Source: Streptomyces sp. 2114.4 (GTDB lineage: Bacteria; Actinomycetota; Actinomycetes; Streptomycetales; Streptomycetaceae). Taken from it: a DNA stretch of 64,000 nt. Shown here piece after piece: positions 37,410-45,379 of the stretch; positions within the stretch are counted from its first letter, which is position 1; every line of letters starts with the position of its first letter. Where the stretch lies: assembly GCF_900187385.1 (NCBI RefSeq), contig NZ_FYEY01000001.1:2542001-2606000 (forward strand), in the 5' to 3' direction. The position numbers were made by a program, and so were the translations under genes. The notes beneath the pieces were generated by a model. That model had not been told where the DNA came from and made no database searches. It saw nothing but the letters and a program-made list of their open reading frames with translations.

Positions 37410-38798
37410 TCAGGCCTCGGGCTTCTCCTCCGCGACCGCCTCGGTCTCGTCGGCCTCGGTGGCCTCGACCGTCTCGGCGGTCTCGTCCTCGTCGTCGAGC
37501 TCGATGACCTCGCCGTTGCTGTCCTTGACCGTGGCGGCCTCGACGACGACCGCGAGGGCCTTGCCGCGGGCGACCTCACCGACGAGCATCGGCACCTGGC
37601 CGCCCTCGACGACGGCCTGGGCGAACTGGTCGGGGGACATGCCGGAGGACTGCGCGCGGCGCATGAGGTGCTCGGTGAGCTCCTCCTGGCTGACGTTCAG
37701 CTTCTCCTTGTTGACCAGCTCGTCCAGGATGAACTGGGTCTTGATGCCCTTCTCGGCCTGCTCCTTGGTCTCGGCGTCGAACTCCTCCTCGCTCTTGCCC
37801 TGGATCTCCAGGTACTTCGCGAGGTCGAGGCCCATCTGGCCGAGCTGGTGGTTGACCAGGTTGTGCTTGCGGGTCTCGATCTCGTCCGCGAGCAGCTTCT
37901 CCGGCATCGGCACCTCGACGAGCTTCAGCAGCTCGTCCAGGACCTTCTCCTGCGCCTGGGTGGCCTGGTCGTACTTCTTCATCTGCTCGAGGCGCTTGCG
38001 GCTGTCCGCGCGCAGCTCCTCGAGGGTGTCGAACTCGCTCGCCAGCTGGGCGAAGTCGTCGTCCAGCTCGGGCAGTTCGCGGGACTTGACCTCGGTGACC
38101 TCGACCGTGACCTCGGCCTCCTTGCCCTCGGCGGAACCGCCCTTGAGCTCGGAGGTGAAGGTGGCGCTGTTGCCGGCCTCCACGCCGGTGACGGCCTCGT
38201 CGATGCCGTCGAGGAGCTCGCCGGAACCGACGGTGTACGAGACACCCTCGGCGACGCCGTCCTCCAGCACCTCGCCGTCCACCTTGGCCTCGAGGTTCAG
38301 CGTCAGGACGTCGCCGTCCTGGGCCGCGCGCTCGACCGGGCTGGTCGTCGCGAAGCGCTCACGCAGCTGCTCGACGGACTTGTCCACGTCCTCGTCCGAC
38401 ACCTCGACGGCGTCGACCTCGACCTCGATGCCGGAGTAGTCCGGGATCTCGAGGGCGGGGCGGATGTCGACCTCGGCGGTGAAGGCCAGCAGCTCGCCGT
38501 CCTTCAGCTCGGTGATGTCGACCTCGGGCTGGCCGAGGACGTTCAGCTCACCCTCGTTGACCGCCTCGGTGTAGAACTTCGGGAGCGCGTCGTTGACGGC
38601 CTCCTCCAGCACGGCGCCACGGCCGAACCGCTGGTCGATGACCCGGGCCGGGATCTTGCCCTGGCGGAAGCCCTTCACCGTGACCTGCTGGTTGATCTTT
38701 TTGTACGCCGCGTCGAGGCTGGGCTTGAGCTCCTCGAAGGGCACCTCGACAGTGAGCCGAACCCGAGTCGGGTTCAGGGTCTCCACGGCGCTCTTCAC
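37410..38798 (-). CDS. tig: trigger factor
   Basis: Trigger factor is the ribosome-bound chaperone and prolyl isomerase. The GTG at 38796-38798 ([18 protein letters not shown]) has AAGGAGA upstream and gives 462 residues. The ribosome-docking loop is GFRQGKIP (near 45), an FKBP-type domain lies at about 155-240 and the helical C-terminal domain follows. The last 35 residues are very acidic ([17 protein letters not shown]). TACTAT at 38914-38919 may be the -10 of its promoter. Confidence 0.97.
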   Translation of the reverse strand: MKSAVETLNPTRVRLTVEVPFEELKPSLDAAYKKINQQVTVKGFRQGKIPARVIDQRFGRGAVLEEAVNDALPKFYTEAVNEGELNVLGQPEVDITELKDGELLAFTAEVDIRPALEIPDYSGIEVEVDAVEVSDEDVDKSVEQLRERFATTSPVERAAQDGDVLTLNLEAKVDGEVLEDGVAEGVSYTVGSGELLDGIDEAVTGVEAGNSATFTSELKGGSAEGKEAEVTVEVTEVKSRELPELDDDFAQLASEFDTLEELRADSRKRLEQMKKYDQATQAQEKVLDELLKLVEVPMPEKLLADEIETRKHNLVNHQLGQMGLDLAKYLEIQGKSEEEFDAETKEQAEKGIKTQFILDELVNKEKLNVSQEELTEHLMRRAQSSGMSPDQFAQAVVEGGQVPMLVGEVARGKALAVVVEAATVKDSNGEVIELDDEDETAETVEATEADETEAVAEEKPEA

Positions 38799-39031
38799 GG
38801 TTCGGTCTCCTTGGGGCTGACTTCTGGGGTTCTGCGTGAGATCTGCCTGTGCCCGGCTGATCCGGGTCCGGCCGATCTCGCCCGGTACACAGACACACGG
38901 GCACGCAGCTTGCATAGTAACCGCAAGAAGGATGACGCCCACAACGCGACCTTGGACGGCCGCTCCCGGGCGGCGCCGCCACGGTGGGCCGGGGCCCCGC
39001 CCGACACCGTGTCGTCGGGCTGACCTGCTGC

Positions 39032-39108
39032 TGGTCGGGGTGGCCGGATTCGAACCGACGACCTTCCGCTCCCAAAGCGGACGCGCTACCAAGCTGCGCC
39101 ACACCCCG
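39032..39108 (-). tRNA. tRNA-Pro (UGG)
   Basis: On the minus strand the acceptor arms CGGGGTG and CACCCCG pair. The D-loop holds GG, the anticodon loop is TTTGGGA (anticodon TGG) and the T-loop is TTCGAAT. A 3' CCA is encoded (ACCA at 39035-39032), giving 77 nt with CCA. Confidence 0.97.
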
Positions 39109-39290
39109 TCGGTGCGACACGTAGGGTACATGGCCGCAGGCGGTACGGCTGCCAGTTACCCGGATGCCCCGTGGGGCGATGTGCGGGCCCGGACGGGCCG
39201 TCCGCCTCGTCCGCGCGAGGGGATGTGCGGTGCACCGCCGCGACCCGCTAGGATGCACTGCGTGCCGAGGTCCTGCGACCTGCGGCGCTC

Positions 39291-39361
39291 GCGGGCGTAG
39301 CTCAATGGTAGAGCCCTAGTCTTCCAAACTAGCTACGCGGGTTCGATTCCCGTCGCCCGCT
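39291..39361 (+). tRNA. tRNA-Gly (UCC)
   Basis: Acceptor arms GCGGGCG (39291-39297) and CGCCCGC (39354-39360) pair. The anticodon loop is CTTCCAA with anticodon TCC, flanked by the stem CTAGT/ACTAG, and the T-loop is TTCGATT. CCA is not encoded. Confidence 0.97.
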
Positions 39362-39461
39362 CTCACCAGGAAACCCCGGGCCGGATGGCCTGGGGTTTTC
39401 CGCTCTCCGGAACGAGCCACCCGGTGTCCGCACGCCCCTTCGCGCCGGGCCGCGGCCCCCA

Positions 39462-39467
39462 TAAGGT
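39462..39467 (+). promoter_or_regulatory. -10 element of a leaderless promoter for the ArsC-like gene
   Basis: TAAGGT, then 7 nt, then the ATG at 39475. No ribosome site is present between them. TTCGCG at 39439-39444 (17-nt spacer) is a weak -35. Confidence 0.5.
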
Positions 39468-39474
39468 GGCCCGC

Positions 39475-39861
39475 ATGGAGATCTGGCTCAACCCCGCGTG
39501 CTCCAAGTGCCGTTCGGCCGTGGAGATCCTGGACGAAGAGGGCGCCCGCTACACCGTGCGCAGATACCTCGAGGACCCGCCCAACGCCGATGACCTGCGC
39601 GGCGTGCTGACGCGGCTGGGCCTGGCGCCCTGGGACATCACCCGGACCCAGGAGGACGAGGCGAAGACATTGGGCCTCGCGCAGTGGGAGCGCACCGACG
39701 CCGCGCGCGAGCGGTGGATCGCGGCGCTGGCGGCACACCCCCGGCTGATCCAGCGGCCGATCATCACGGCGGACGACGGCTCGGCGCTGGTGGGACGGAG
39801 CGAGGAAGCCGTACGCGAGGCAGTGGCGCGGACCGGGGGCGAAGAGGCCTCGAAGGGCTGA
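39475..39861 (+). CDS. ArsC/Spx-family reductase-like protein
   Basis: The 128-residue thioredoxin-fold protein begins MEIWLNPACSKCRSAVEIL and contains LIQRPIITADDG, both typical of glutaredoxin-linked arsenate reductases. The active site here is CSKC rather than the C-x-x-S/R form of E. coli ArsC, so it may be a dithiol reductase of another substrate. There are no arsenic genes nearby, so I do not infer arsenate resistance. TAAGGT 7 nt before the ATG predicts a leaderless mRNA. Confidence 0.85.
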   Translation: MEIWLNPACSKCRSAVEILDEEGARYTVRRYLEDPPNADDLRGVLTRLGLAPWDITRTQEDEAKTLGLAQWERTDAARERWIAALAAHPRLIQRPIITADDGSALVGRSEEAVREAVARTGGEEASKG

Positions 39862-39912
39862 ACCCCGTGCGGCGCCCGGCACGGGGCCGGCGGACACCCG
39901 GAGGCGGGCCGC

Positions 39913-40116
39913 CTAGAAGGTGATGTGGTTGATGGTGTTGGCGATCGAGTTGAGGAACCGGTTGATCGACGGGGCCATGCCCGTGGAGGCGAGGAAGAAG
40001 CCGAACAGTATGGCGACGAACGCCGGACCCGCCTTGATCGACTTCCCTCTGATCAGGACGATCAGAACGATTCCCAACAGCAGCACCACTGACAGCGAAA
40101 GAGCCACACTGATCAC
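39913..40116 (-). CDS. small two-helix membrane protein
   Basis: 67 residues with two membrane segments (VALSLSVVLLLGIVLIVLI; GPAFVAILFGFFLASTGM) joined by a short basic loop (RGKSIKAG), then an amphipathic tail (SINRFLNSIANTINHITF). I know no function. Start uncertain: the GTG at 40114-40116 is too close to the GAGGG upstream, and a second GTG three codons on (40105-40107) is better spaced. It is convergent with the ArsC-like gene, 51 nt away. Confidence 0.65.
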   Translation of the reverse strand: MISVALSLSVVLLLGIVLIVLIRGKSIKAGPAFVAILFGFFLASTGMAPSINRFLNSIANTINHITF

Positions 40117-40687
40117 ACCCTCGGTCGGAACGCCTCACCGGCCCGGGGGCATGCCGCGCACACCCCCCTGCACCCATCGTGCCACCAACTCCATGCCCAC
40201 TGCAGGGCGGTGACGAATCATCGGCCAACGCTTTGCCCGATTCCCGTCGATGGTGGCTACGGCGCGGCGGCAGGGTGACGCGCGGGCGGCGTGGCGGTGC
40301 CCGCCCGGCGCCACGGACGGACGGGCCACCTCGCGCCGGGCCGCCGCCGGGAATTTCTCCGCCTGCCACGGCGTCGGCAATTCACCACAGCTCGCCACGA
40401 CTATTCCGCCCGGGCATTCTGATCATTTTCCGGCCCGGAGAATTTCCCACCCGTGGCATCCGTCACTGCGGTGAAGGGCGCCATCAAGGCTGATGAGCAT
40501 TCGGACATAAGACTAAGGAATCGGACATTCCCCCTGAGTCGTTTGCGGGGGATACAGGGCGATTTGAGGGGACGATAGGGAGCGAATCGGGCGGCGATGG
40601 TGTGGGCTGTCCGGGGCGATAGCGCATGTTATCCACGCCCCGTCCGCTGTGTAACCCAAGGAAATAGGGGAATGCCTTCGAGGCGGT
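40117..40687. other. intergenic region without a recognisable gene
   Basis: About 570 bp between the small membrane protein and the acyltransferase gene. No frame shows a known domain. The right half (40380-40690) is richer in A/T than the rest of the window and has a repeated CGGACAT (about 40502 and 40523) and TTTCCGGCCCGGAGAA. It could hold regulatory sites or a small RNA, but I cannot point to one. Confidence 0.4.
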
Positions 40688-40716
40688 TTTACGCATTCGC
40701 CGGCCGCCGCTATCGT
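40688..40716 (+). promoter_or_regulatory. leaderless promoter of the acyltransferase gene
   Basis: TTTACG (40688-40693), 17-nt spacer, TATCGT (40711-40716), then 7 nt to the ATG at 40724. There is no ribosome site before the ATG. Confidence 0.6.
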
Positions 40717-40723
40717 GCCTCCA

Positions 40724-41902
40724 ATGTTTCCCGCTGCCCCGACACCGCGCACCGAACTGCCCCCTGCCCGCGCGGCGGAGGGCACCGACCGGCCGGAGCC
40801 CACGGACCGGTCGTCCGGGGCGGACGGCGCCAAAGGTGCCGAGGGCGCGGCGCCACCCGCACCCAAGAGCGATGGCCGCAACGCCTTCTTCGACAACGCG
40901 AAGTATCTGGCCATCGTGCTGGTGGCGATGGGGCACGCATGGGAACCGCTGACCGACGGCAGTCGCGCCGCCGAGGCGCTCTACATGACCGTCTACACCT
41001 TCCACATGCCGGCCTTCATCATCATTTCCGGCTACTTCTCGCGCAGCTTCGACATGCGCAAGGACCGGCTGCAGCGGCTGGTCACCGGGGTCGCGGTCCC
41101 CTATGTCCTCTTCGAGACCGCCTATGCGTTCTTCAAGCGCTGGGCGGACGACGATCCCGGGCACCCCATCAGCCTGCTCGACCCGTGGTTCCTGACGTGG
41201 TTCCTGGTGGCGCTGTTCATCTGGCGTCTGACCACCCCGCTGTGGAAGATCGTCCGCTGGCCGATTCCGCTCGCGGTGGCCATCGCCGTCATGGCCTCCG
41301 TGTCCCCGGACATCGGCGATGACCTGGATCTCCAGCGGGTGCTGCAGTTCCTCCCGTTCTTCGTCCTGGGACTGGCGCTGCGGCCCGAGCACTTCAAGCT
41401 GGTGCAGCGGCGGGCCGTGCGGATCGCCTCGCTGCCGGTCTTCGCCTGCGCGCTGGTGATGGCCTACTGGGCGGCGCCCCGGATGAGCTCGGCGTGGTTC
41501 TACCACCGCGACAGCGCCCAGGAGTTGGGCACCACCTGGTGGATCGGCGTGGTGATGACGCTGGCGCTCTTCGGCTGCTCGATCGTGATGACGGCCTGTT
41601 TCTTCTCCTGGGTACCGACCCGGCGGACGTGGTTCACGGTGCTGGGCGCCGGGACGCTCTACGGCTACCTGCTGCACGGTTTCCTGGCCAAGGGCTCGCG
41701 GTTCTGGGGCTGGTTCGACGACTACGAGTGGCTGCACTCCCCGCTCGGCGAGATCGCGGTCACCCTGCTCGCGGGAGCCATCGTGACGGCCCTGTGCACC
41801 CCGCCGGTCCGCAGGGTGTTCCGCTTCGCGATGGAGCCGACGATGGCCTGGGCGTTCCGGAAGGACCCGGCCGACACGGCGCGGGCCCGCGTCAGCGCCT
41901 GA
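40724..41902 (+). CDS. acyltransferase-3 family membrane protein
   Basis: I choose the ATG at 40724 (MFPAAPTPRTELPP) because a -10 box lies 7 nt upstream; a GTG three codons earlier overlaps the spacer. The 392 residues have a Pro/Ala-rich start (1-50), then about ten membrane helices. The family signature is FFDNAKYLAIVLVAMGHAWE (catalytic His in the first helix end) and FHMPAFIIISGYFSR. Members O-acylate sugars or wall/lipid glycans using cytosolic acyl donors. The nearest relatives I recall are fucose 4-O-acetylase-like proteins. The substrate is unknown. Confidence 0.85.
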   Translation: MFPAAPTPRTELPPARAAEGTDRPEPTDRSSGADGAKGAEGAAPPAPKSDGRNAFFDNAKYLAIVLVAMGHAWEPLTDGSRAAEALYMTVYTFHMPAFIIISGYFSRSFDMRKDRLQRLVTGVAVPYVLFETAYAFFKRWADDDPGHPISLLDPWFLTWFLVALFIWRLTTPLWKIVRWPIPLAVAIAVMASVSPDIGDDLDLQRVLQFLPFFVLGLALRPEHFKLVQRRAVRIASLPVFACALVMAYWAAPRMSSAWFYHRDSAQELGTTWWIGVVMTLALFGCSIVMTACFFSWVPTRRTWFTVLGAGTLYGYLLHGFLAKGSRFWGWFDDYEWLHSPLGEIAVTLLAGAIVTALCTPPVRRVFRFAMEPTMAWAFRKDPADTARARVSA

Positions 41903-42008
41903 GCGCGTCGTCACGGGGCCGGCCGGGCATCGTCACGGCGGCGGCCGGGCGTCCGCCCCGGGCTCCGGTCCCCTCGTGTGACGCGTCCTCGTGCCAGGCG
42001 TCCTCGGG

Positions 42009-43154
42009 TTACGCGTCCCGGCAGATCAGCAGCAGCGCGCGGTCGTCGTTGACGTCCTTGGCGACGGCCTCGATCAGGTGCCAGGCGGCCCCGGCGAAAC
42101 CACTGGCGACATAGCGGTCGGCCTCGCCGGTCAGCCGGTCGATGCCCTCGGCGATATCACGCTCGGCGGACTCGACCAGACCGTCGGTGAACAGCATCAG
42201 GACATCGCCCGGCCGCAGCGTCCCCTTGACCGGGTCGAACTGGGCGCCGTCGTAGACACCGAGCAGCGGCCCCTCCCCCGGCTTCTCCTCCCAGCGGCCG
42301 CTGCCGGCACTGAGCTGGAGGGCCGGCAGGTGTCCCGCGGAGAGGAGTTCGTAGTCGCCGGACTCCAGGTCGAGGACGAGATGGATGGACGTGGCGAACC
42401 CCTCGTCCCAGTCCTGGCGCAGCAGATAGCCGTTGGCGGCGGGCAGGAAGCCGTGCGGCGGCAGCGAGCCGAGCAGGCCGCCGAAGGCACCGGACAGCAG
42501 CAGCGCGCGGGAGGCCGCGTCCATGCCCTTGCCGGAGACATCGGTCAGCACCACTTCGAGGATCTGGCCGCCGTGGGTGCGGGAGGCCACCACGAAGTCG
42601 CCGGAGAAGAACTGGCCGCCGGCCGGGCGCAGCGCCATCTCGTGGTGCCAGCCCTCGGGGAGCGCGGGCAGCGTGCTCTGGACCCGGATCCGTTCGCGCA
42701 GGTCGAAGAGCATGGTGCCGCCGCGCCGCCAGGGCACCCCGACCCGGCTGCGGAACTGGGCGATCAGCAGGCCGGAGAACCCGACCGCGGCGACGACCAG
42801 GACCGTGCCCGGAGTGATCCGTTCCGGCCCTTCGTCATACGGGCCGAACAGCGCGGCCTCGACGACCAGCGCGGCCGCGGAAGCGGCGTACAGGATCAGG
42901 AGGTTGGCCGGCCGCAGCAGCAGTCCGCCGGCGATGACCGGGAGGACCAGCGCCGTCGGGGCGATCCATTCGGGCCATCCGAGGGTGCCCGCGGCGAGGG
43001 CGGGTATGGCGAGGAGGAGGACGGCCAGCGCGAACCGGTCGGAGCCGTCGCCGCGGAAGTAGTCGACACCGGCCTTGCGCACGCCGATGCGGGCCCGGTG
43101 CAGGCTTTTGTGCACCCGGGCCGTCAGGGCTTCCGTTCCCTGGCCGGTTGTCAT
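42009..43154 (-). CDS. membrane PP2C (SpoIIE-type) serine/threonine phosphatase
   Basis: 381 residues. Four hydrophobic segments (about 40-150) are followed by a SpoIIE/RsbU-type phosphatase domain (about 170-380): the metal-binding pieces GGQFFSGDF, VLTDVSGKGMDAA, GDVLMLFTDGLVES and DDRALLLI are present. Such enzymes dephosphorylate anti-anti-sigma factors in sigma-B-like switches; Streptomyces encodes dozens. No anti-sigma or sigma gene is next to it, and no sensor domain other than the membrane part is visible. TAAGGT lies 9 nt before the ATG with TCGACG 18 nt further up, so the leader would be only 2-3 nt. Confidence 0.88.
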   Translation of the reverse strand: MTTGQGTEALTARVHKSLHRARIGVRKAGVDYFRGDGSDRFALAVLLLAIPALAAGTLGWPEWIAPTALVLPVIAGGLLLRPANLLILYAASAAALVVEAALFGPYDEGPERITPGTVLVVAAVGFSGLLIAQFRSRVGVPWRRGGTMLFDLRERIRVQSTLPALPEGWHHEMALRPAGGQFFSGDFVVASRTHGGQILEVVLTDVSGKGMDAASRALLLSGAFGGLLGSLPPHGFLPAANGYLLRQDWDEGFATSIHLVLDLESGDYELLSAGHLPALQLSAGSGRWEEKPGEGPLLGVYDGAQFDPVKGTLRPGDVLMLFTDGLVESAERDIAEGIDRLTGEADRYVASGFAGAAWHLIEAVAKDVNDDRALLLICRDA

Positions 43155-43163
43155 TGTTCTGGG

Positions 43164-43193
43164 ACCTTATCCACCCGTTCGGCGGCGCGTCGA
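43164..43193 (-). promoter_or_regulatory. promoter of the PP2C phosphatase gene
   Basis: On the minus strand, TCGACG (43193-43188), 18 nt, TAAGGT (43169-43164); the ATG follows after 9 nt with no ribosome site. Confidence 0.5.
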
Positions 43194-43281
43194 TTCGCCG
43201 CACGTCGCCCCGGAGAATAGCCGGGAAACACCGTTCGAAATGCGGTCGCGCGGCCGGAGAGCACCCTGCTGGGCATGGGCC

Positions 43282-43690
43282 ATGGCGAGCGCATCGCGGA
43301 CATTGCGGGACACCGAGTGGGACGACTGGTCGAACGCGCTGGAGCGGGCGTTCGGCGGGGTGCCGCCGTCCGAGGAGGAGCGTGCGCTCCGGCGCGCCCT
43401 CACCGAGGTCGCACGGGCCCTGGCCATCGGTGCCGGACCCGTTCTGCCCCTGGAACGAGGGGCGTTGGCGGCTGTCCGGCGACGCGGCGGGCGCGGTCTG
43501 CGAGCGGGCCGCGGCCCCGGCCGGTCTGGCGCTGTCGGTGCGGGAGCTGGGCTCGGCCTGTCCGGGCGGGTTCTCGCTGCGCGCGCCGGCGTCGGCGGGG
43601 CGGGTGCGCGAGCTGCGGCCCGGTGCGGTGGCGGCCGCCTCGTGGGCGTTCGGGTCGCAGGTGGCGCCCTGGCTGCCGCACGGGTTCTGA
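43282..43690 (+). pseudogene. remnant of an Eis-family GNAT acetyltransferase, middle deleted
   Basis: From the ATG at 43282 one frame gives DTEWDDWSNALERAFGG and SEEERALRRALTEVARALA, which resembles the N-terminus of Eis-type acetyltransferases. Near 43425-43440 the good coding frame ends, and the next frame takes over with CPWNEGRWRLSGDAAGAVC, VRELGSACPGGFSL, AGRVRELRPGAVAAAS and VAPWLPHGF, which resembles the family's SCP2-like C-terminus. Both halves have strong G/C third positions, each only in its own frame. A complete Eis protein is about 400 residues; here only about 50 and 80 remain, joined out of frame. The family call is from memory of the motifs. Confidence 0.6.
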
Positions 43691-43715
43691 GGGCCGGTGC
43701 GGCCCTCCCCGGCGG

Positions 43716-44612
43716 TCAGCCGCCGCCGGTGGACGGCTGGCAGCCCGGACACCAGAAGAGGTTGCGGGCGGCGAGCCCGGCGGTGCGGATCTCGCTGCCG
43801 CAGAGGTGGCAGTCCTGGTGGGCCCGGCGGTAGACGTACACCTCGCCGCCGTGGTCGTCGACCCGCGGCGGGCGGCCCATGGCCTCCGGCAGGTGTTCCG
43901 GGCGGACGGTGTCGATCCGGTTGTCCCGGACGCCCTCGGCCATCAGGAACACCAGGTCGGACCAGATCGCGTCCCATTCGGTGCGGGTGAGGTCGCGGCC
44001 GGGGCGGTAGGGGTCGATGTGGTGGCGGAAAAGGACCTCGGCGCGGTAGACGTTGCCGACCCCGGCGATGATCTTCTGGTCGAGCAGCAGCGCCGCGATC
44101 GTCGTACGGCTGCGGGAGATCCGCTGCCAGGCGCGGGTGCCGTCGTCCCCGGGGCGCAGCGGGTCGGGGCCCAGCCGGTCGTGTATCGCGCGCTTCTCGT
44201 CCTCGGAGATCAGGGCGCAGGTGGTGGGGCCGCGCAGGTCCGCGTAGGCGGCCGGGTTCGCGAGCCGGAGGCGCACGGTGTCGGTGGGCGGCGGGGCGGG
44301 GGCCGGGCCGAAGCCGAGCTTGCCGAACAGGCCGAGGTGCACATGGATCCAGCGATGGGGGTACCCCCTGGACCGATGGGGGTCCCCCCGGTCGAACGGA
44401 GGTGAGACCGGGGGATCGTCGGAGGTCCTTGGGGGACCGAAGCCGAGGAAGAGGTGTTTGCCGTGCGCCTCCGCGGTGGTCATGACCTGGCCGTCCACGA
44501 GGGCGGCGCCGTCGGCGAACTTGCCCTGGGGGCTGCTCGCCCGTACCGGTCCGCCCTCGAAGCGGGCGCGGTGGTCCAGGGCGAGGCGGTGGATCGTATG
44601 CCCCTCGGGCAC
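43716..44612 (-). CDS. nei: Fpg/Nei-family DNA glycosylase (endonuclease VIII type)
   Basis: It removes oxidised bases and nicks the strand. The 298 residues start MPEGHTIHRLA, giving the catalytic N-terminal Pro and Glu after Met removal; the start GTG has GGAGG upstream. The H2TH region carries AGVGNVYRAEVLF, and the zinc finger is CHLCGSEIRTAG ... CPGC. Between HGKHLFLGF and WIHVHLGLFGK there is an extra stretch of about 25 residues, encoded by a palindromic G/C-rich repeat (44355-44425), where relatives have a short loop. The fold should tolerate it, but activity is untested. Confidence 0.9.
   Translation of the reverse strand: MPEGHTIHRLALDHRARFEGGPVRASSPQGKFADGAALVDGQVMTTAEAHGKHLFLGFGPPRTSDDPPVSPPFDRGDPHRSRGYPHRWIHVHLGLFGKLGFGPAPAPPPTDTVRLRLANPAAYADLRGPTTCALISEDEKRAIHDRLGPDPLRPGDDGTRAWQRISRSRTTIAALLLDQKIIAGVGNVYRAEVLFRHHIDPYRPGRDLTRTEWDAIWSDLVFLMAEGVRDNRIDTVRPEHLPEAMGRPPRVDDHGGEVYVYRRAHQDCHLCGSEIRTAGLAARNLFWCPGCQPSTGGG
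44355..44425. repeat. G/C palindromic repeat inserted in frame inside nei
   Basis: Contains ATGGGGGTACCCCCT, ATGGGGGTCCCCCC and a GGTGAGACCGGGGGA piece. It resembles palindromic elements common between Streptomyces genes, but here it is translated (DDPPVSPPFDRGDPHRSRGY). It keeps the reading frame. Confidence 0.65.
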
Positions 44613-44632
44613 GGGTGTCCTCCAGCGGGCGC

Positions 44633-44665
44633 GCCCGCCCGCCCCGGCGGCCGGGGCGGGCGGGC
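44633..44665 (-). terminator. terminator of rpiB
   Basis: A perfect 15-bp G/C stem (44633-44647 with 44651-44665) with a 3-nt loop just after the rpiB stop and before nei. Confidence 0.75.
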
Positions 44666-44682
44666 GACGGGATGAACGGGGG

Positions 44683-45168
44683 TCAGCCCTGCGGGTGGTG
44701 GGCGGGGATGGCGGGCAGCTCGCCGGTGGTCTCGTAGGCCGAGAGCATGTCGATGCGGCGGGTGTGCCGCTCCTCGCCCGAGTAGGGCGTGCCGAGGAAG
44801 ACCTCGATGAAGCGGGTCGCCTCTTCCTGGGTGTGCATCCGGCCGCCCACGGAGATGACGTTGGCGTTGTTGTGCTCGCGGCCGAGCTTGGCGGTCTCCT
44901 CGCTCCAGGCCAGCGCGGCCCGTACGCCCTTGACCTTGTTGGCGGCGATCTGCTCGCCGTTGCCGGAGCCGCCGATCACGATGCCGAGGCTGTCCGGGTC
45001 GGCGGCGGTCCGCTCCGCGGCGCGCAGGCAGAACGGGGGGTAGTCGTCCTGGGCGTCGTAAATGTGGGGACCGCAGTCGACGGGCTCGTGGCCGTGGGCC
45101 GTGAGCCACTCGACGAGGTGGTTCTTGAGTTCGAAACCTGCATGGTCGGAGCCGAGGTACACGCGCAT
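44683..45168 (-). CDS. rpiB: ribose-5-phosphate isomerase B
   Basis: RpiB interconverts ribose 5-phosphate and ribulose 5-phosphate in the pentose phosphate pathway. The 161 residues start MRVYLGSDHAGFELKNH; the anion hole GGSGNGEQIAANK and the substrate HTRRI are intact. The general base is the Glu of GNGEQ, the actinobacterial type, not the Cys of E. coli RpiB. CACACT lies 6 nt before the ATG with no ribosome site, a possible leaderless start. Confidence 0.95.
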   Translation of the reverse strand: MRVYLGSDHAGFELKNHLVEWLTAHGHEPVDCGPHIYDAQDDYPPFCLRAAERTAADPDSLGIVIGGSGNGEQIAANKVKGVRAALAWSEETAKLGREHNNANVISVGGRMHTQEEATRFIEVFLGTPYSGEERHTRRIDMLSAYETTGELPAIPAHHPQG

Positions 45169-45268
45169 GCGATGAGTGTGACACGTGCGGCGGCGGGTAG
45201 GCGCCGCTGGGTCTTACCGGGCTGTGTGCACAGAAAGCGACTCTCCGCCTTCCGTACGCAAGCACAGC

Positions 45269-45290
45269 GCGAAACCATCCAGGGTTTCGC
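45269..45290. promoter_or_regulatory. inverted repeat between divergent rpiB and permease 1
   Basis: GCGAAACC (45269-45276), 6 nt, GGTTTCGC (45283-45290). It lies 100 bp from rpiB and 90 bp from the permease, so it could be an operator for either gene. No regulator assigned. Confidence 0.4.
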
Positions 45291-45379
45291 ACAACAATCC
45301 GGCTCCAGACCTTCCAATCAACGGTTAACGAAGATCTAATGCGGGGGGATCCATCCGCGAACGCACGAAGGACGGTCAC

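Noticed and set aside
39475-39861. Arsenate resistance determinant
   Set aside because: The protein is ArsC-like, but there is no arsR, arsB or acr3 nearby and the active site is CSKC, so a resistance function is not supported.
40484-41914. 476-codon minus-strand frame opposite the acyltransferase
   Set aside because: It is a His/Gln/Arg-rich shadow; the + frame has the acyltransferase-3 signature and a promoter.
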